The notes beneath the pieces are model-generated. The model saw only the letters and a list, made by a program, of their open reading frames with translations. It made no database searches and had not been told where the DNA came from. Position numbers and translations under genes: made by a program. Shown piece by piece: positions 56,616 to 64,000 of a DNA stretch of 64,000 nucleotides. This stretch comes from Iris pallida (lineage: Eukaryota > Streptophyta > Magnoliopsida > Asparagales > Iridaceae), in contig JANAVB010007000.1 of assembly GCA_029216955.1 (NCBI GenBank), forward strand, positions 186,001 through 250,000, written 5' to 3'. Position 1 is the stretch's first letter. Every line of letters begins with the position of its first letter.

Positions 56616-57596
56616 ATGGCAAACAAACTGGCGACTCTACTAGGGACCTCTTTCGCCTCCACCGAGAAAGTCGTGTCGCAAGTCGACGACATGAAGGTGG
56701 GCTCATCCCACAAGACGCTGGTCATGCGCCTCAATCAACAGGCGTACGAGGAGTTCATTTCTGAAGGAAGTGCGAGTCCTTCGAAGCGGCTGCCGAAGCC
56801 GAAGAAGACCCGCCGAGTCTGGGTGCGCAAGGTCGACGCCTCGGGCACCACCACCAAAGGGGATGCGCCAATCCAGCCTTCCCTTCCTGCTGACGTCCTC
56901 AGCAACCAAGGTGCGCCCGCTGATGCAGCGTATCTCTCGGGGAAGCGTGCGGCTGACCACATTCCCCAGCCATCTCCCTCTCAGGCGAGGAAGATGCGTC
57001 GACAGAGCAGGGGCGCAGCCAATGCCCCGTGCATCACCTCTGATGCGCCACAAAAAGTCTCTGTCTTTGACAGACTCACTCGCTGCAATGGCAAGAAGAA
57101 TTTGGATGCTGAGTACTATACGCCCCAGCGGGCTAGTACGAAGAAATCCAAGGCGGCACGGGCCATGCGCCACAAACGTGCTATGCCAGCAACAAGTCAA
57201 AAGCATGCGCTCACAATCATGCGCGCTGCTGATGGCAAGCTGTACAAGGTCGACTCAGGTGCTTCTGCACCAAAAACGAGTCGACCTTCAAAGCCCTCAT
57301 CTCACTTGGGCGCATCTACTGCGTGCACAACCAAGTCGAGTGAGGCAAACTCAGTGGTCTTGAACTCCCGCGCCTCCTCTGGTTGTGCGTCTGAGGTCCG
57401 TTCAAGTTACTTCAAATGTTGTGGTTCCCCCACTACTGATCGGGATGCCTGTTTGGTATTAGATCAGGGGACGCAACACTCACCTGACCACCTCGGCGTT
57501 TGGCCTTGCCATGCGCCTGAAGGGGGTGTGAAGGTAGTGTTTTCCATAAATAAATTCACTTTATTTATTTTGTATCTGAGAAAATTACAACTGTAG
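56616..57596 (+). CDS. ORF overlapping the PBS of the plus-strand retroelement, possibly gag-like or a pre-gag ORF
   Basis: The ATG at 56616 lies 13 bases before the PBS. The predicted protein (326 residues) is basic and low-complexity, with PKPKKTRRVWVRK and KSKAARAMRHKRAMP regions and a SVFDRLTR motif that recalls the VF-RL signature seen in gag of Tat-lineage elements. I see no zinc knuckle. The true end is unclear: the frame passes a possible PPT (57519-57526) and stops four codons' length after the LTR of the next element begins. A nuclear targeting role for the basic clusters would be guesswork. Confidence 0.4.
   Translation: MANKLATLLGTSFASTEKVVSQVDDMKVGSSHKTLVMRLNQQAYEEFISEGSASPSKRLPKPKKTRRVWVRKVDASGTTTKGDAPIQPSLPADVLSNQGAPADAAYLSGKRAADHIPQPSPSQARKMRRQSRGAANAPCITSDAPQKVSVFDRLTRCNGKKNLDAEYYTPQRASTKKSKAARAMRHKRAMPATSQKHALTIMRAADGKLYKVDSGASAPKTSRPSKPSSHLGASTACTTKSSEANSVVLNSRASSGCASEVRSSYFKCCGSPTTDRDACLVLDQGTQHSPDHLGVWPCHAPEGGVKVVFSINKFTLFILYLRKLQL
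56629..56647 (+). other. Primer binding site of the plus-strand Tat-like element
   Basis: TGGCGACTCTACTAGGGAC resembles the TGGCGACTCCRCTGGGGA sites of Tat/Ogre elements (a non-iMet tRNA; Arg in Ogre as I recall). It supports a plus-strand retroelement here. Confidence 0.65.
57519..57526 (+). other. Possible polypurine tract of the plus-strand element
   Basis: GAAGGGGG followed by TGTGAAGG. If real, the element has an interior of only about 0.9 kb and 57527-57591 is the remnant of its 3' LTR. The start TGTGAAGG is only partly like TGTAGAAG at 54501, so this is tentative. Confidence 0.35.
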
Positions 57597-58681
57597 GAAT
57601 CTAATCTAGAAGACGATTACTTTATCCCTTGGACGATACGATGAAGAAAACTCGAACTTCGAAGAACTTGGACAGCAACTGGGCAATCTCTCTGTTCTCT
57701 CTGAAAAATGACCTGTCCTCATGAAGGTGAAGAAACTCTCTTTTATAGAGTTCTGGATAACTGTCCTGAACCATACGCTCAGGTAGTTACTTGACGTGTG
57801 CAAAACTGCAGGGACGCGTGGCAAATTCTGACGAAGACACGTTGGCGTGCGGTTGAGAGTAGTGGAGCACATTCAGGAGAGATTGATGGCATGAAGGCCA
57901 CATTGCATAAATTCTGAATAAATGGGTAACTGAGTACAGGACACGTGAGAACGTGTGTTGACTGTACGTTGAAAATCATCCTGGATACAAATGCTGTAGA
58001 GTCATACGCTAGCTTTTGAAGAGGAGTCATACGCTGATTTGGACAGCGTAGTGCCATAGGAAATCCATACGCTCACTTTATGGGCAAGGAGTCGTATGGA
58101 GATCATACGCTCGCTTGGTTAGCAAGGAATCATGTGAGGTCCATACGCTCACTTGGCTGGGTGAAGAAGGAGTCATGTGAGGTCGATACGCTCACTGGAG
58201 AAGTGGCCATGTGGCTATCATCAATCTTCTTTGGTACACCATATCTTCCCATAACTGACAAAATCTTCTCGAGCGTCGTGACTGCGGATTTGACGGCTGA
58301 CAGACTGTCAAAACTGACAGTAATGATGGCTTTTGTATTTATGAAGGCTGCTGAGTTGTCCTCGTAAAAGACAAAACCGACTCTTCGAAAACCTATACGA
58401 CGGTTACTTTTCTCGTGACAGCTGTCTTTGCACGAAAGATGAAGTGTCAGATTCATTCCTCATTTAAACATATGCTGTGCTGTCACTTCAGTAAATAATA
58501 AAATATTTACTGAGCATATGGCTTTTGAATGAGCGTACAACTCTGAACTGAACGTATGGCTCTTAACTGAGCGTATAGCCTTGAGCGTATGACTTCTGTT
58601 TGAGCGTATGGCTTCAACTGACATCTGTCTTTAAGCGTATGGATGAAAATGACATCGTGTCATAATTTTCCATATCCTACA
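57592..58681 (-). repeat. 3' LTR of the Tat-lineage element, 1090 bp
   Basis: In plus-strand terms it starts TGTAGGA and ends TCCTACA, a 7-bp terminal inverted repeat. The PPT adjoins at 58682, and a minus-strand TATA box lies at 57740-57747. It is full of CATACGCT (left two thirds) and AGCGTATG (right third) words. Confidence 0.82.
57740..57747 (-). promoter_or_regulatory. TATA box of the Tat-lineage LTR
   Basis: TATAAAAG on the minus strand, about 150 bp before the LTR end, as expected for a U3/R boundary. Confidence 0.65.
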
Positions 58682-58692
58682 AGACCCCCTTC
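58682..58692 (-). other. Polypurine tract of the Tat-lineage element
   Basis: On the minus strand GAAGGGGGTCT ends at the LTR start TGTAGGATATGG. A perfect 10-bp inverted repeat (TTCGAACTTT...AAAGTTCGAA, 58698-58727) lies directly upstream of it. Confidence 0.8.
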
Positions 58693-58859
58693 AAAGTTTT
58701 CGAACTTTATGAGTTTCAAAAGTTCGAAATTACTTTGAACAGAAAGTGGGAATGAGTCCTGACACGCTGGCATTAAGTTCATTAAATGTCATGATGACTC
58801 TTCATTTTTCGATATTGATTGAATCTGATGGAAGAATATGAACAGCCAGCAAGCTCTAT

Positions 58860-58867
58860 TATATAAA
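58860..58867 (+). promoter_or_regulatory. TATA box before antisense ORF a
   Basis: TATATAAA, ending 39 bases before the ATG at 58907, so a short leader of roughly 10-15 bases would result. Confidence 0.5.
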
Positions 58868-58906
58868 CCGAGAGAATTCAATTTTTGACTTTCATCTTTT
58901 GAAACC

Positions 58907-59194
58907 ATGACTCCAAAGGAAGCCGCTGAAGAAGAAGCACGTAAGTTGGGATTCTGTTCCCATGGTGACCCCACTTTTGGGGGCCAAGAACCCGAACCTG
59001 TCGTCATCGAGCTCAAGGACGACCCTACGCATTTAGCCAAGAATTTCTTGGGCTACTTTGGTCTGGACGACTCCTCTTCTTCTGATGGGCAGAGCCTCGC
59101 AGAGAAGCGTAAAATGTTCGTTGCTCTGTTACACCGCATGGGGGTCCAAAGCGTAGAAGAGTTAGGCGTCAAGCTTAGTCGCTCTGGAAAATAG
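58907..59194 (+). CDS. Antisense ORF a of the Tat-lineage element, 95 residues, unknown
   Basis: The ORF starts MTPKEAAEEEARKLGFCSHG and ends ELGVKLSRSGK; it is acidic overall with an SSSSDGQ linker at about 55-62. It has no recognised domain, signal peptide or membrane segment. It is opposite in strand to pol and lies between PPT and pol, the place where Tat-lineage elements are known to keep antisense ORFs. It has a TATA box close upstream. No homologue is recognised and coding is not certain. Confidence 0.45.
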   Translation: MTPKEAAEEEARKLGFCSHGDPTFGGQEPEPVVIELKDDPTHLAKNFLGYFGLDDSSSSDGQSLAEKRKMFVALLHRMGVQSVEELGVKLSRSGK

Positions 59195-59329
59195 AGCGTG
59201 ACTTTATTGCACTCCTTTCCTTTTCCTCCCTTTTTTTGTAAGGCCATCAGTGCCTTAATGAAAAATGAATATTCAAGAATCCTCTGTTTAGTCCAAATCT
59301 GTGTTGAAAACCAACGTGCACCGATGAAT

Positions 59330-59570
59330 AACTGTAGAATACGCCGTCTTCCAAGTTGTAAGTTACGCTAGATAGCGTATGCCAATGAAATAGCGTATAT
59401 TACGCTATTTTCCAATGTTTTGTGAATTCCGTTGAATAGCGTATGTCAGCGTATGTTACGCTATAAATTACGCTGTCCTTTAACGTTGTGAATTACGCTA
59501 AATAACGTACGCCAATGAATAGCGTGCACCAATAAATAGCCCGTAAGTTACGCTATCTTCCAACGTTGTG
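59330..59570. repeat. Degenerate repeat of TACGCTA/TAGCGTA words
   Basis: GTTACGCTA, AATAGCGTATG and CCAACGTTGTG recur in alternating orientation over about 240 bp, four to five loose units. The same AGCGTATG word fills the LTR. Confidence 0.75.
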
Positions 59571-59691
59571 GAAAGCACTCTTTGAATATTTCCAAGGCTG
59601 TGCTGGTTTCCAAAGTACACGTGTCATTCATTCCACGTTTACGAGCGCTATTCATGCGGATCCTTTCCAAGAATAGGTTCATGCTCCATAC

Positions 59692-59699
59692 TTTAAATA
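59692..59699 (+). promoter_or_regulatory. TATA-like box before antisense ORF b
   Basis: TTTAAATA, about 100 bases before ATG 59795, followed by a pyrimidine-rich TTCTCTTTC leader. Confidence 0.35.
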
Positions 59700-59794
59700 G
59701 ATAGAATAGTTTCACAGAACTCATTTCCATCTTCCTTTTCTCTTTCTTTTCTCTGAGAACCAACGTGAGATTTCAATCTCAAATCAGAAAGCAA

Positions 59795-60059
59795 ATGCTC
59801 CTGAACATTCGAATTCTGAGCAATATGTCAGACATCAGTTTGCCAATTCTCAATGTCAATCCTGAAGGTAAAAATAGGCTTTCTGTTTCTGAGCGTATAT
59901 GGCATTTCTGTTGATTTAATTCTTTTCCTCTTGCTGTTTTCCGCAGAAACTTGGCTAAGTTTTTTCTTCAGCTTCAGAACTGGCATTGGCGATGTGGATG
60001 CTATGGAGAATGTCCTTCTGACATCTACATCAGAGAGCTCATACGCTTTTGACGCGTAA
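59795..60059 (+). CDS. Antisense ORF b, apparently two exons, unknown
   Basis: The first exon runs from ATG 59795 (or 59825, MSDISLPILNVNPE) to 59867. GTAAAA and TTTCCGCAG bound a 79-bp T-rich intron (59868-59946). The second exon (59947-60059) continues ETWLSFFFSFRTGIGDVDAM and ends SSYAFDA. The frame is open across the junction, while the unspliced reading stops inside the intron. The product is about 51-61 residues with no recognised domain. I infer splicing from sequence only. Confidence 0.4.
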
Positions 60060-60081
60060 ATCAAACAACTCAGAACTCTCC

Positions 60082-60432
60082 ATGAGATATAATGGCCTTC
60101 CTCTGTTGGTAGGAAGAGCCTTTATACATGGAGAGTTGGACGGTGGAGTCAACTCTTACCCGAGAGATTGGGTAGTAGAGTTCCTTTCACGGCAGAACTA
60201 GGAATTGTATCCCAAGGTTTGGATACATTCCTATCTGCTTGAGGTGCCGCCGTTCCTCCATGCGCTGTATTGGCAGCAACACGCCATCGTGTTGCCATAC
60301 TCTGTGGTTCTCCTCTCGTCTGAGAGATAAGACCAGAGTTTGATTCCTGTTGATCTGGTCGTGACTGAGGCCCAGACAGTCAGGAATTGCCACAAACAAC
60401 GAGATTGCCGGAGAAGATCCAAGAAGAAATAG
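60082..60432 (+). pseudogene. Antisense ORF remnant, 116 codons with two stops
   Basis: One plus-strand frame reads MRYNGLPLLVGRAFIHGELD, YPRDWVVEFLSRQN, TAG (60199), ELYPKVWIHSYLLEVPPFLH and ALYWQQHAIVLPYSVVLLSS, TAA (60328), then LIPVDLVVTEAQTVRNCHK and a basic end. The aromatic-rich text looks like real coding sequence. It may be a broken relative of the 'putative gypsy type transposon' proteins found antisense in plant elements; this is only an impression. Confidence 0.4.
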
Positions 60433-60880
60433 ATCTCAGTTGTACATAGAATGAAAATCCAAGATTTGTAATAGATTTCCATTATGATTTGTAGGAAAGT
60501 CTAAGAAATGTAATAGACTTTTTATGAAAATATGATAATGGAAATGATAAATCTTCTTTATCTGAAGTGATTTTGTATCTCTCTGGATGTAAAAAGAACA
60601 TGATAAATAGAAATCTTGATTTCTGTTTTTAGAGTGTACAATACCATCAGAGGTAATATGGACGTGATAGGATGTAAAGACTCAAAAAAAAAAGTCAGAT
60701 TTGTATTTATACAGAGGTCAAAGGTTATGAAAATGTGAAAGATAACGAATTCCAATCGATAGAAGATTATGAACAGACGAACCATCGGATGAATATAATA
60801 AATGCACGGATGAACCGTCAAGTATTAATGAATGAATATCGGGAAAAGACACGTTCCTTTAATTCTGGCAAATATATGCC

Positions 60881-60888
60881 TATAAATA
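60881..60888 (+). promoter_or_regulatory. TATA box before antisense ORF c
   Basis: TATAAATA, 50 bases before the ATG at 60938; spacing is good for a short plant leader. Confidence 0.5.
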
Positions 60889-60937
60889 GAGCATCTCTTT
60901 GAGTAGAAGGATCACACATTATTCTCTTTTATTCAAA

Positions 60938-61231
60938 ATGTCTTCCGAAGAGAACACGAAGAAAGCCGAAGTCGTCTCCAAAGTTGATGAAAATGCTAAA
61001 GAGCACTCGACTCCACAAAAGAAGAAGACGGGCGAAAACTCGTCTGCTCCCAAGCTGCCGAAAGATATCTTGGATTTTCTGGTCGAACAAGGAGAAACCG
61101 AAGAAGAAGCAATGAGGCTGGCTGCCTGTCAGTTCTTGGTGCGGTCAGGAAAGGATGTATTTAATTCTTTTGCTAATTATGTATGTGGTCCTCGTCCCAA
61201 GTACGAAAGGGATACCAGTGATCTTCCATGA
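60938..61231 (+). CDS. Antisense ORF c of the Tat-lineage element, 97 residues, unknown
   Basis: Starts MSSEENTKKAEVVSKVDENA; the N-terminal half is charged and probably disordered, with PQKKKTG at about 30-36. The C-terminal half, LPKDILDFLVEQGETEEEAM and LAACQFLVRSGKDVFNSF, looks like a small helical domain. I chose ATG 60938 because it follows TATAAATA and an A-rich context. AATAAA at 61260-61265 could serve as poly(A) signal. The ORF is intact, antisense to pol, and of no recognised family. Confidence 0.5.
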   Translation: MSSEENTKKAEVVSKVDENAKEHSTPQKKKTGENSSAPKLPKDILDFLVEQGETEEEAMRLAACQFLVRSGKDVFNSFANYVCGPRPKYERDTSDLP

Positions 61232-61624
61232 TGATGTATTTCTTGAAGAATTTGTCTCAAATAAACTCTGTTTAAGGAAACTTTGTTTATGATGTATCCT
61301 TCCTGCTTTATATTATTTTGCCTTTATTCACTGATCTTTAGACTCAGAAATCAAAAGGACGAGATATCATTTTCATAGAATATGGTACATACTGAGATAG
61401 AAAATTCAGAGGTGATATGGACATGATTTTCTATACAAGATCTTTATTAAATCCACTGGGAATCTAATAAGACAAAATATCAAATTCTCTGGGAAAATGA
61501 TACATGGTAGAATATCAGTTTCCGCTGGGGATAACGACATCGAAATAGCTTTTGTAGAGAAGAATAAATTTTTGATTTTACACTTGCTGGGGAGTAATGA
61601 AAATATTATATATATTGATGAAAT

Positions 61625-64000
61625 TTATACATAATATTTCTTTAAGAATTTGCCATTGATAGGCATCATCGTGACTTTCCCGTCCATAGAGGCAAGCTGA
61701 TATGCTCCATTAGAGAAGACTTTGTTTACTACGAATGGGCCTTCCCATTTCGCGTCAAATTTGCCTTTGCTCATATGTGTCATGGTCATCGGACGTCTGA
61801 CAGTAAGGACCAATTCTCCCTTCTGATATGTTCTGACTTTGACTTTCCAATTAAAAGCTTTTGAGATTCGGGCTTGATATAGCTCGATATTTTGTTGCGC
61901 ATACAATCGCTTTTCATCTAGAGCTTCCAGCTCTTGAAGTCGAAGTCGATCATTATTCTCTATTGTAAATTCATTGGAGATTGCAACTCTCAAAGAAGGA
62001 ATTTGTATCTCGAGGGGAAAAACAGCTTCACACCCATATACCAAAGAGAAAGGTGTACATCCGGTCGTATTGCGAACTGTGGTGCGATAAGCCCATAAAC
62101 ATTCACCAAGCTTCTCACTCCAGTTACGTTTATTGGAAGAAACGAACTTTTTCAAGAGTTTGATGATTGTTTTGTTGAAAGCTTCTGCTAGTCCATTGGC
62201 TGCTGGATTATATGCTGTAGAAGCCAGATTATTAATCCGATGATCATCACAGAATCGAGTAAATTTCTGGCTGACGAACTGTGGTCCATTATCATGGATA
62301 ATACGCCGAGGAACACCAAATCGATAGATGACATGATGTTTGACAAAGTTGATAACATTAGAAGTCTTGACTTCAGATAACGGGATTGCTTCAGCCCATT
62401 TAGAAAAGTAATCAGTTATTGCTAGAATAAACCGATGTCCTTTTGATGATGGTGGATTGATAGGACCGATGACGTCCATGCCCCAAGCTTCAAAGGGCCA
62501 TGATGCCGCTGTTGGGTGTAAGAACTCCGATGGTTGATGGATAAAGTCTGCATGAATTTGACAGGCTTTACATTTCCGAGCATATTGAATGGTATCAGCT
62601 ACTATCGTGGGCCAATAATAACCCATACGTCGGATACGATCTCGAAGTTTTGGACCTGGCTGGTGAGCTCTGCAGACGCCATCATGTGCTTCACGGATTA
62701 TCTGTTGTGCTTCTTCACCAGCGATGCATCGAAGGAGAAGACCATCATAGGCTCGACGATATAGTGTCTTCGTAGTATGATTATAATAGAATCTGAGAGA
62801 CCGGCGCCGGATAGATGCTGCTTCACTCAGGTTATCAGGAAGTATGTCATACAACACAAAGTCCAGAAACGGACGTCTCCAGTCTTCAGTTACGGTGTCT
62901 ATTTTGTTAGAAAAGACATATTCCATAGTAGAATCGGAAGAAGACAAGGATACTTTGTCAAACTTTAATTCAGCATCAAAGTTGAGAGAATCTTCGTCTG
63001 GATTATGGGGAAAAGCCAAAGCCAGATTATTCTCAACACAGAATAGTTCTCGGTTATAAACCACTATCACTTGCTGACATCTGATTGGTATGGCTAATAC
63101 AGCAGCAAGATTAGCCAAAGCATCAGCTTCTGCATTATAGGCTCGTCGAACATGTTCAATAAAGAAACCTTCAAAGGAGGAGGCCATAGAGATTGCTGTT
63201 CGATGATAAGGTATCAAATCTTGATGACGAACTTCATACGTTCCTCTGATCTGATTGATGATAAGCTTAGAGTCTCCATAAACTTCTAAATATTGAACAT
63301 CCAGATGTTTAGCGAATTGAAGACCAATGAGCAACGCATTGTATTCTGCAACATTATTTGAACATGATTGATCCAGAGAATAAGCCCTCTGAATAGTTAA
63401 TCCCTCTGAGGATACAAGAACAATTCCAACTCCGACGACAATATCGCCGTTAGGACCTATTCTAGATGCTCCATCAAAGAATAGACGCCAGGTAGGAACT
63501 TCTTCAGAAACCATATTTGAATCCAGAACTTCATCGGGAATCTCATCATATAATTTAGAATCTTCTGGGACTGCATGAGCTGCTAGAAAATCAGCAAGAG
63601 CCTGTCCTTTAACCGACTTTTGAGGAATATAATACATGTCGTATTGGGCTAACAAGATTCCCCAATTAGCAAGTCTAGAGTTGAGAATACCGGGTTTCTT
63701 CATCATAATCCTGAGTGGATTCACTCTGGAAATGACGTGAATCGTCTGACCGATAATATAATGTCGCATTTTCTGAACAGCAAACATTAATGCTAGGCAT
63801 TCTTTCTCGATTGGAGAATAACGCGGTTCAGCGCCTGTCATTGTGCGACTGAGATAATAAATGGCCTGTTCATGACCATCTTTATTTTTCTGGGCGAGTA
63901 ATGCACCAAGAGAATGATCCATAGCTCGAACATATAGGAGAAATGGTATTCCCGAGACGGGAGGTACCAAAACTGGAGGGTTCATGAGGTACTGTTTGAT
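61625..64000 (-). CDS. Tat-lineage pol: RT/RNase H end, second (archaeal-type) RNase H, integrase; open at the right edge
   Basis: The frame is open from the window edge to TAA at 61625, over 780 residues. Counting from the Met at 63985, residues 1-130 are the first RNase H region (FLLYVRAMDHSLGALLAQ, YSPIEKECLALMFAVQKMRH). About 165-300 is a second RNase H with WRLFFDGASRIG, NNVAEYNALLIGLQ, VYGDSKLIINQIRG and ADALANLAA, the mark of the Tat lineage. From about 420 is integrase: zinc finger residues (HDGVCRAHQ, CKACQ), then the catalytic D-D-E region (WGMDVIGP, HDNGPQFVS, ANGLAEAFNKTI), all present. The end (GPFVVNKVFSNGAYQLASMD) fits the family. No stop or frameshift is seen, so this is the best-preserved pol in the window. 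Confidence 0.93.
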   Translation of the reverse strand: MKQYLMNPPVLVPPVSGIPFLLYVRAMDHSLGALLAQKNKDGHEQAIYYLSRTMTGAEPRYSPIEKECLALMFAVQKMRHYIIGQTIHVISRVNPLRIMMKKPGILNSRLANWGILLAQYDMYYIPQKSVKGQALADFLAAHAVPEDSKLYDEIPDEVLDSNMVSEEVPTWRLFFDGASRIGPNGDIVVGVGIVLVSSEGLTIQRAYSLDQSCSNNVAEYNALLIGLQFAKHLDVQYLEVYGDSKLIINQIRGTYEVRHQDLIPYHRTAISMASSFEGFFIEHVRRAYNAEADALANLAAVLAIPIRCQQVIVVYNRELFCVENNLALAFPHNPDEDSLNFDAELKFDKVSLSSSDSTMEYVFSNKIDTVTEDWRRPFLDFVLYDILPDNLSEAASIRRRSLRFYYNHTTKTLYRRAYDGLLLRCIAGEEAQQIIREAHDGVCRAHQPGPKLRDRIRRMGYYWPTIVADTIQYARKCKACQIHADFIHQPSEFLHPTAASWPFEAWGMDVIGPINPPSSKGHRFILAITDYFSKWAEAIPLSEVKTSNVINFVKHHVIYRFGVPRRIIHDNGPQFVSQKFTRFCDDHRINNLASTAYNPAANGLAEAFNKTIIKLLKKFVSSNKRNWSEKLGECLWAYRTTVRNTTGCTPFSLVYGCEAVFPLEIQIPSLRVAISNEFTIENNDRLRLQELEALDEKRLYAQQNIELYQARISKAFNWKVKVRTYQKGELVLTVRRPMTMTHMSKGKFDAKWEGPFVVNKVFSNGAYQLASMDGKVTMMPINGKFLKKYYV

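Larger units (their letters stand above)
54501..56625 (+). repeat. Probable 5' LTR of a plus-strand Tat-like retroelement
   Basis: The right end (GGCAAACA) is three bases before a PBS at 56629, and a TATA box lies about 320 bp upstream, which fits U3-R-U5 order. The left limit at TGTAGAAGC is where similarity of LTR 'B' to 'D' stops, and is uncertain. It holds a 30-bp repeat and many ATGCGCC/GGCGCAT words. ORFs inside it (for example 55298-55873) have no family resemblance and are probably chance. Confidence 0.5.
57592..64000 (-). mobile_element. Ty3/gypsy Tat-lineage retrotransposon, 3' part
   Basis: Reads on the minus strand and enters from the right edge: pol (61625 onward), a 2.9-kb region with antisense ORFs, PPT (58682-58692) and 3' LTR (57592-58681). 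A second, archaeal-type RNase H after the first marks the Tat lineage. It was inserted into the plus-strand element at 57591; the left 5-bp target would be ACAAC, and the right one lies outside the window. Confidence 0.85.

Overview
The window is nuclear DNA from a flowering plant. The exon-1 region of its one host gene is GC-rich at third codon positions, which hints at a monocot, but this is only an inference. Most of the sequence is transposable elements. The only host gene I can support is SEC6, an exocyst subunit, on the minus strand. Its first nine exons lie between 28043 and 1, and the gene runs off the left edge.

Layout. 1-8152: SEC6 exons 2-9 and their introns; the intron between exons 6 and 7 holds a Harbinger/Tourist-like MITE. 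8153-27920: SEC6 intron 1, about 19.8 kb. It contains a Ty3/gypsy chromovirus on the plus strand (9306-25696, TSD TCATG). That element was itself interrupted in its reverse transcriptase/RNase H region by a non-autonomous LTR element on the minus strand (13684-21687, TSD GAAAC) with no coding capacity. Intron 1 also holds a LINE tail and a MITE. 27921-28043: SEC6 exon 1, followed by its 5' UTR and proximal promoter. 28.4-33.8 kb: a cluster of small DNA transposons and fold-back elements, including a hAT MITE with an exact 8-bp TSD.

33.8-54.5 kb: long, microsatellite-rich LTR sequences of one gypsy-like family. A Sirevirus-type Ty1/copia element (34788-49323, minus strand, TSD ATGTG) is inserted in one of them, and its own 5' LTR is split by a 4.8-kb block that carries another such LTR piece and a CACTA (En/Spm) fragment. 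The family's LTRs carry dense arrays of TTGAC (W-box) motifs. 54.5-57.6 kb: a plus-strand, Tat-like retroelement (LTR, PBS, one ORF, possible PPT). 57592 to the right edge: a minus-strand Tat-lineage gypsy element with its 3' LTR, PPT and an open pol with a second RNase H and integrase. Between pol and the LTR lies a set of small antisense (plus-strand) ORFs, several with their own TATA box; one appears to be spliced.

How it fits together: SEC6 must be transcribed through an intron containing two nested retroelements. The order of insertion can be read from the TSDs: chromovirus first, then the non-autonomous element whose LTRs still match at about 99%. The chromovirus, copia and CACTA coding regions are broken; the Tat-lineage pol is intact as far as the window shows. 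The most unusual things are the antisense gene cluster in the Tat element, family-specific short motif arrays in several LTRs (TTGAC, paired CGGYATRCCG palindromes, ATRCGCY) and the hairpin-rich non-coding retroelement.
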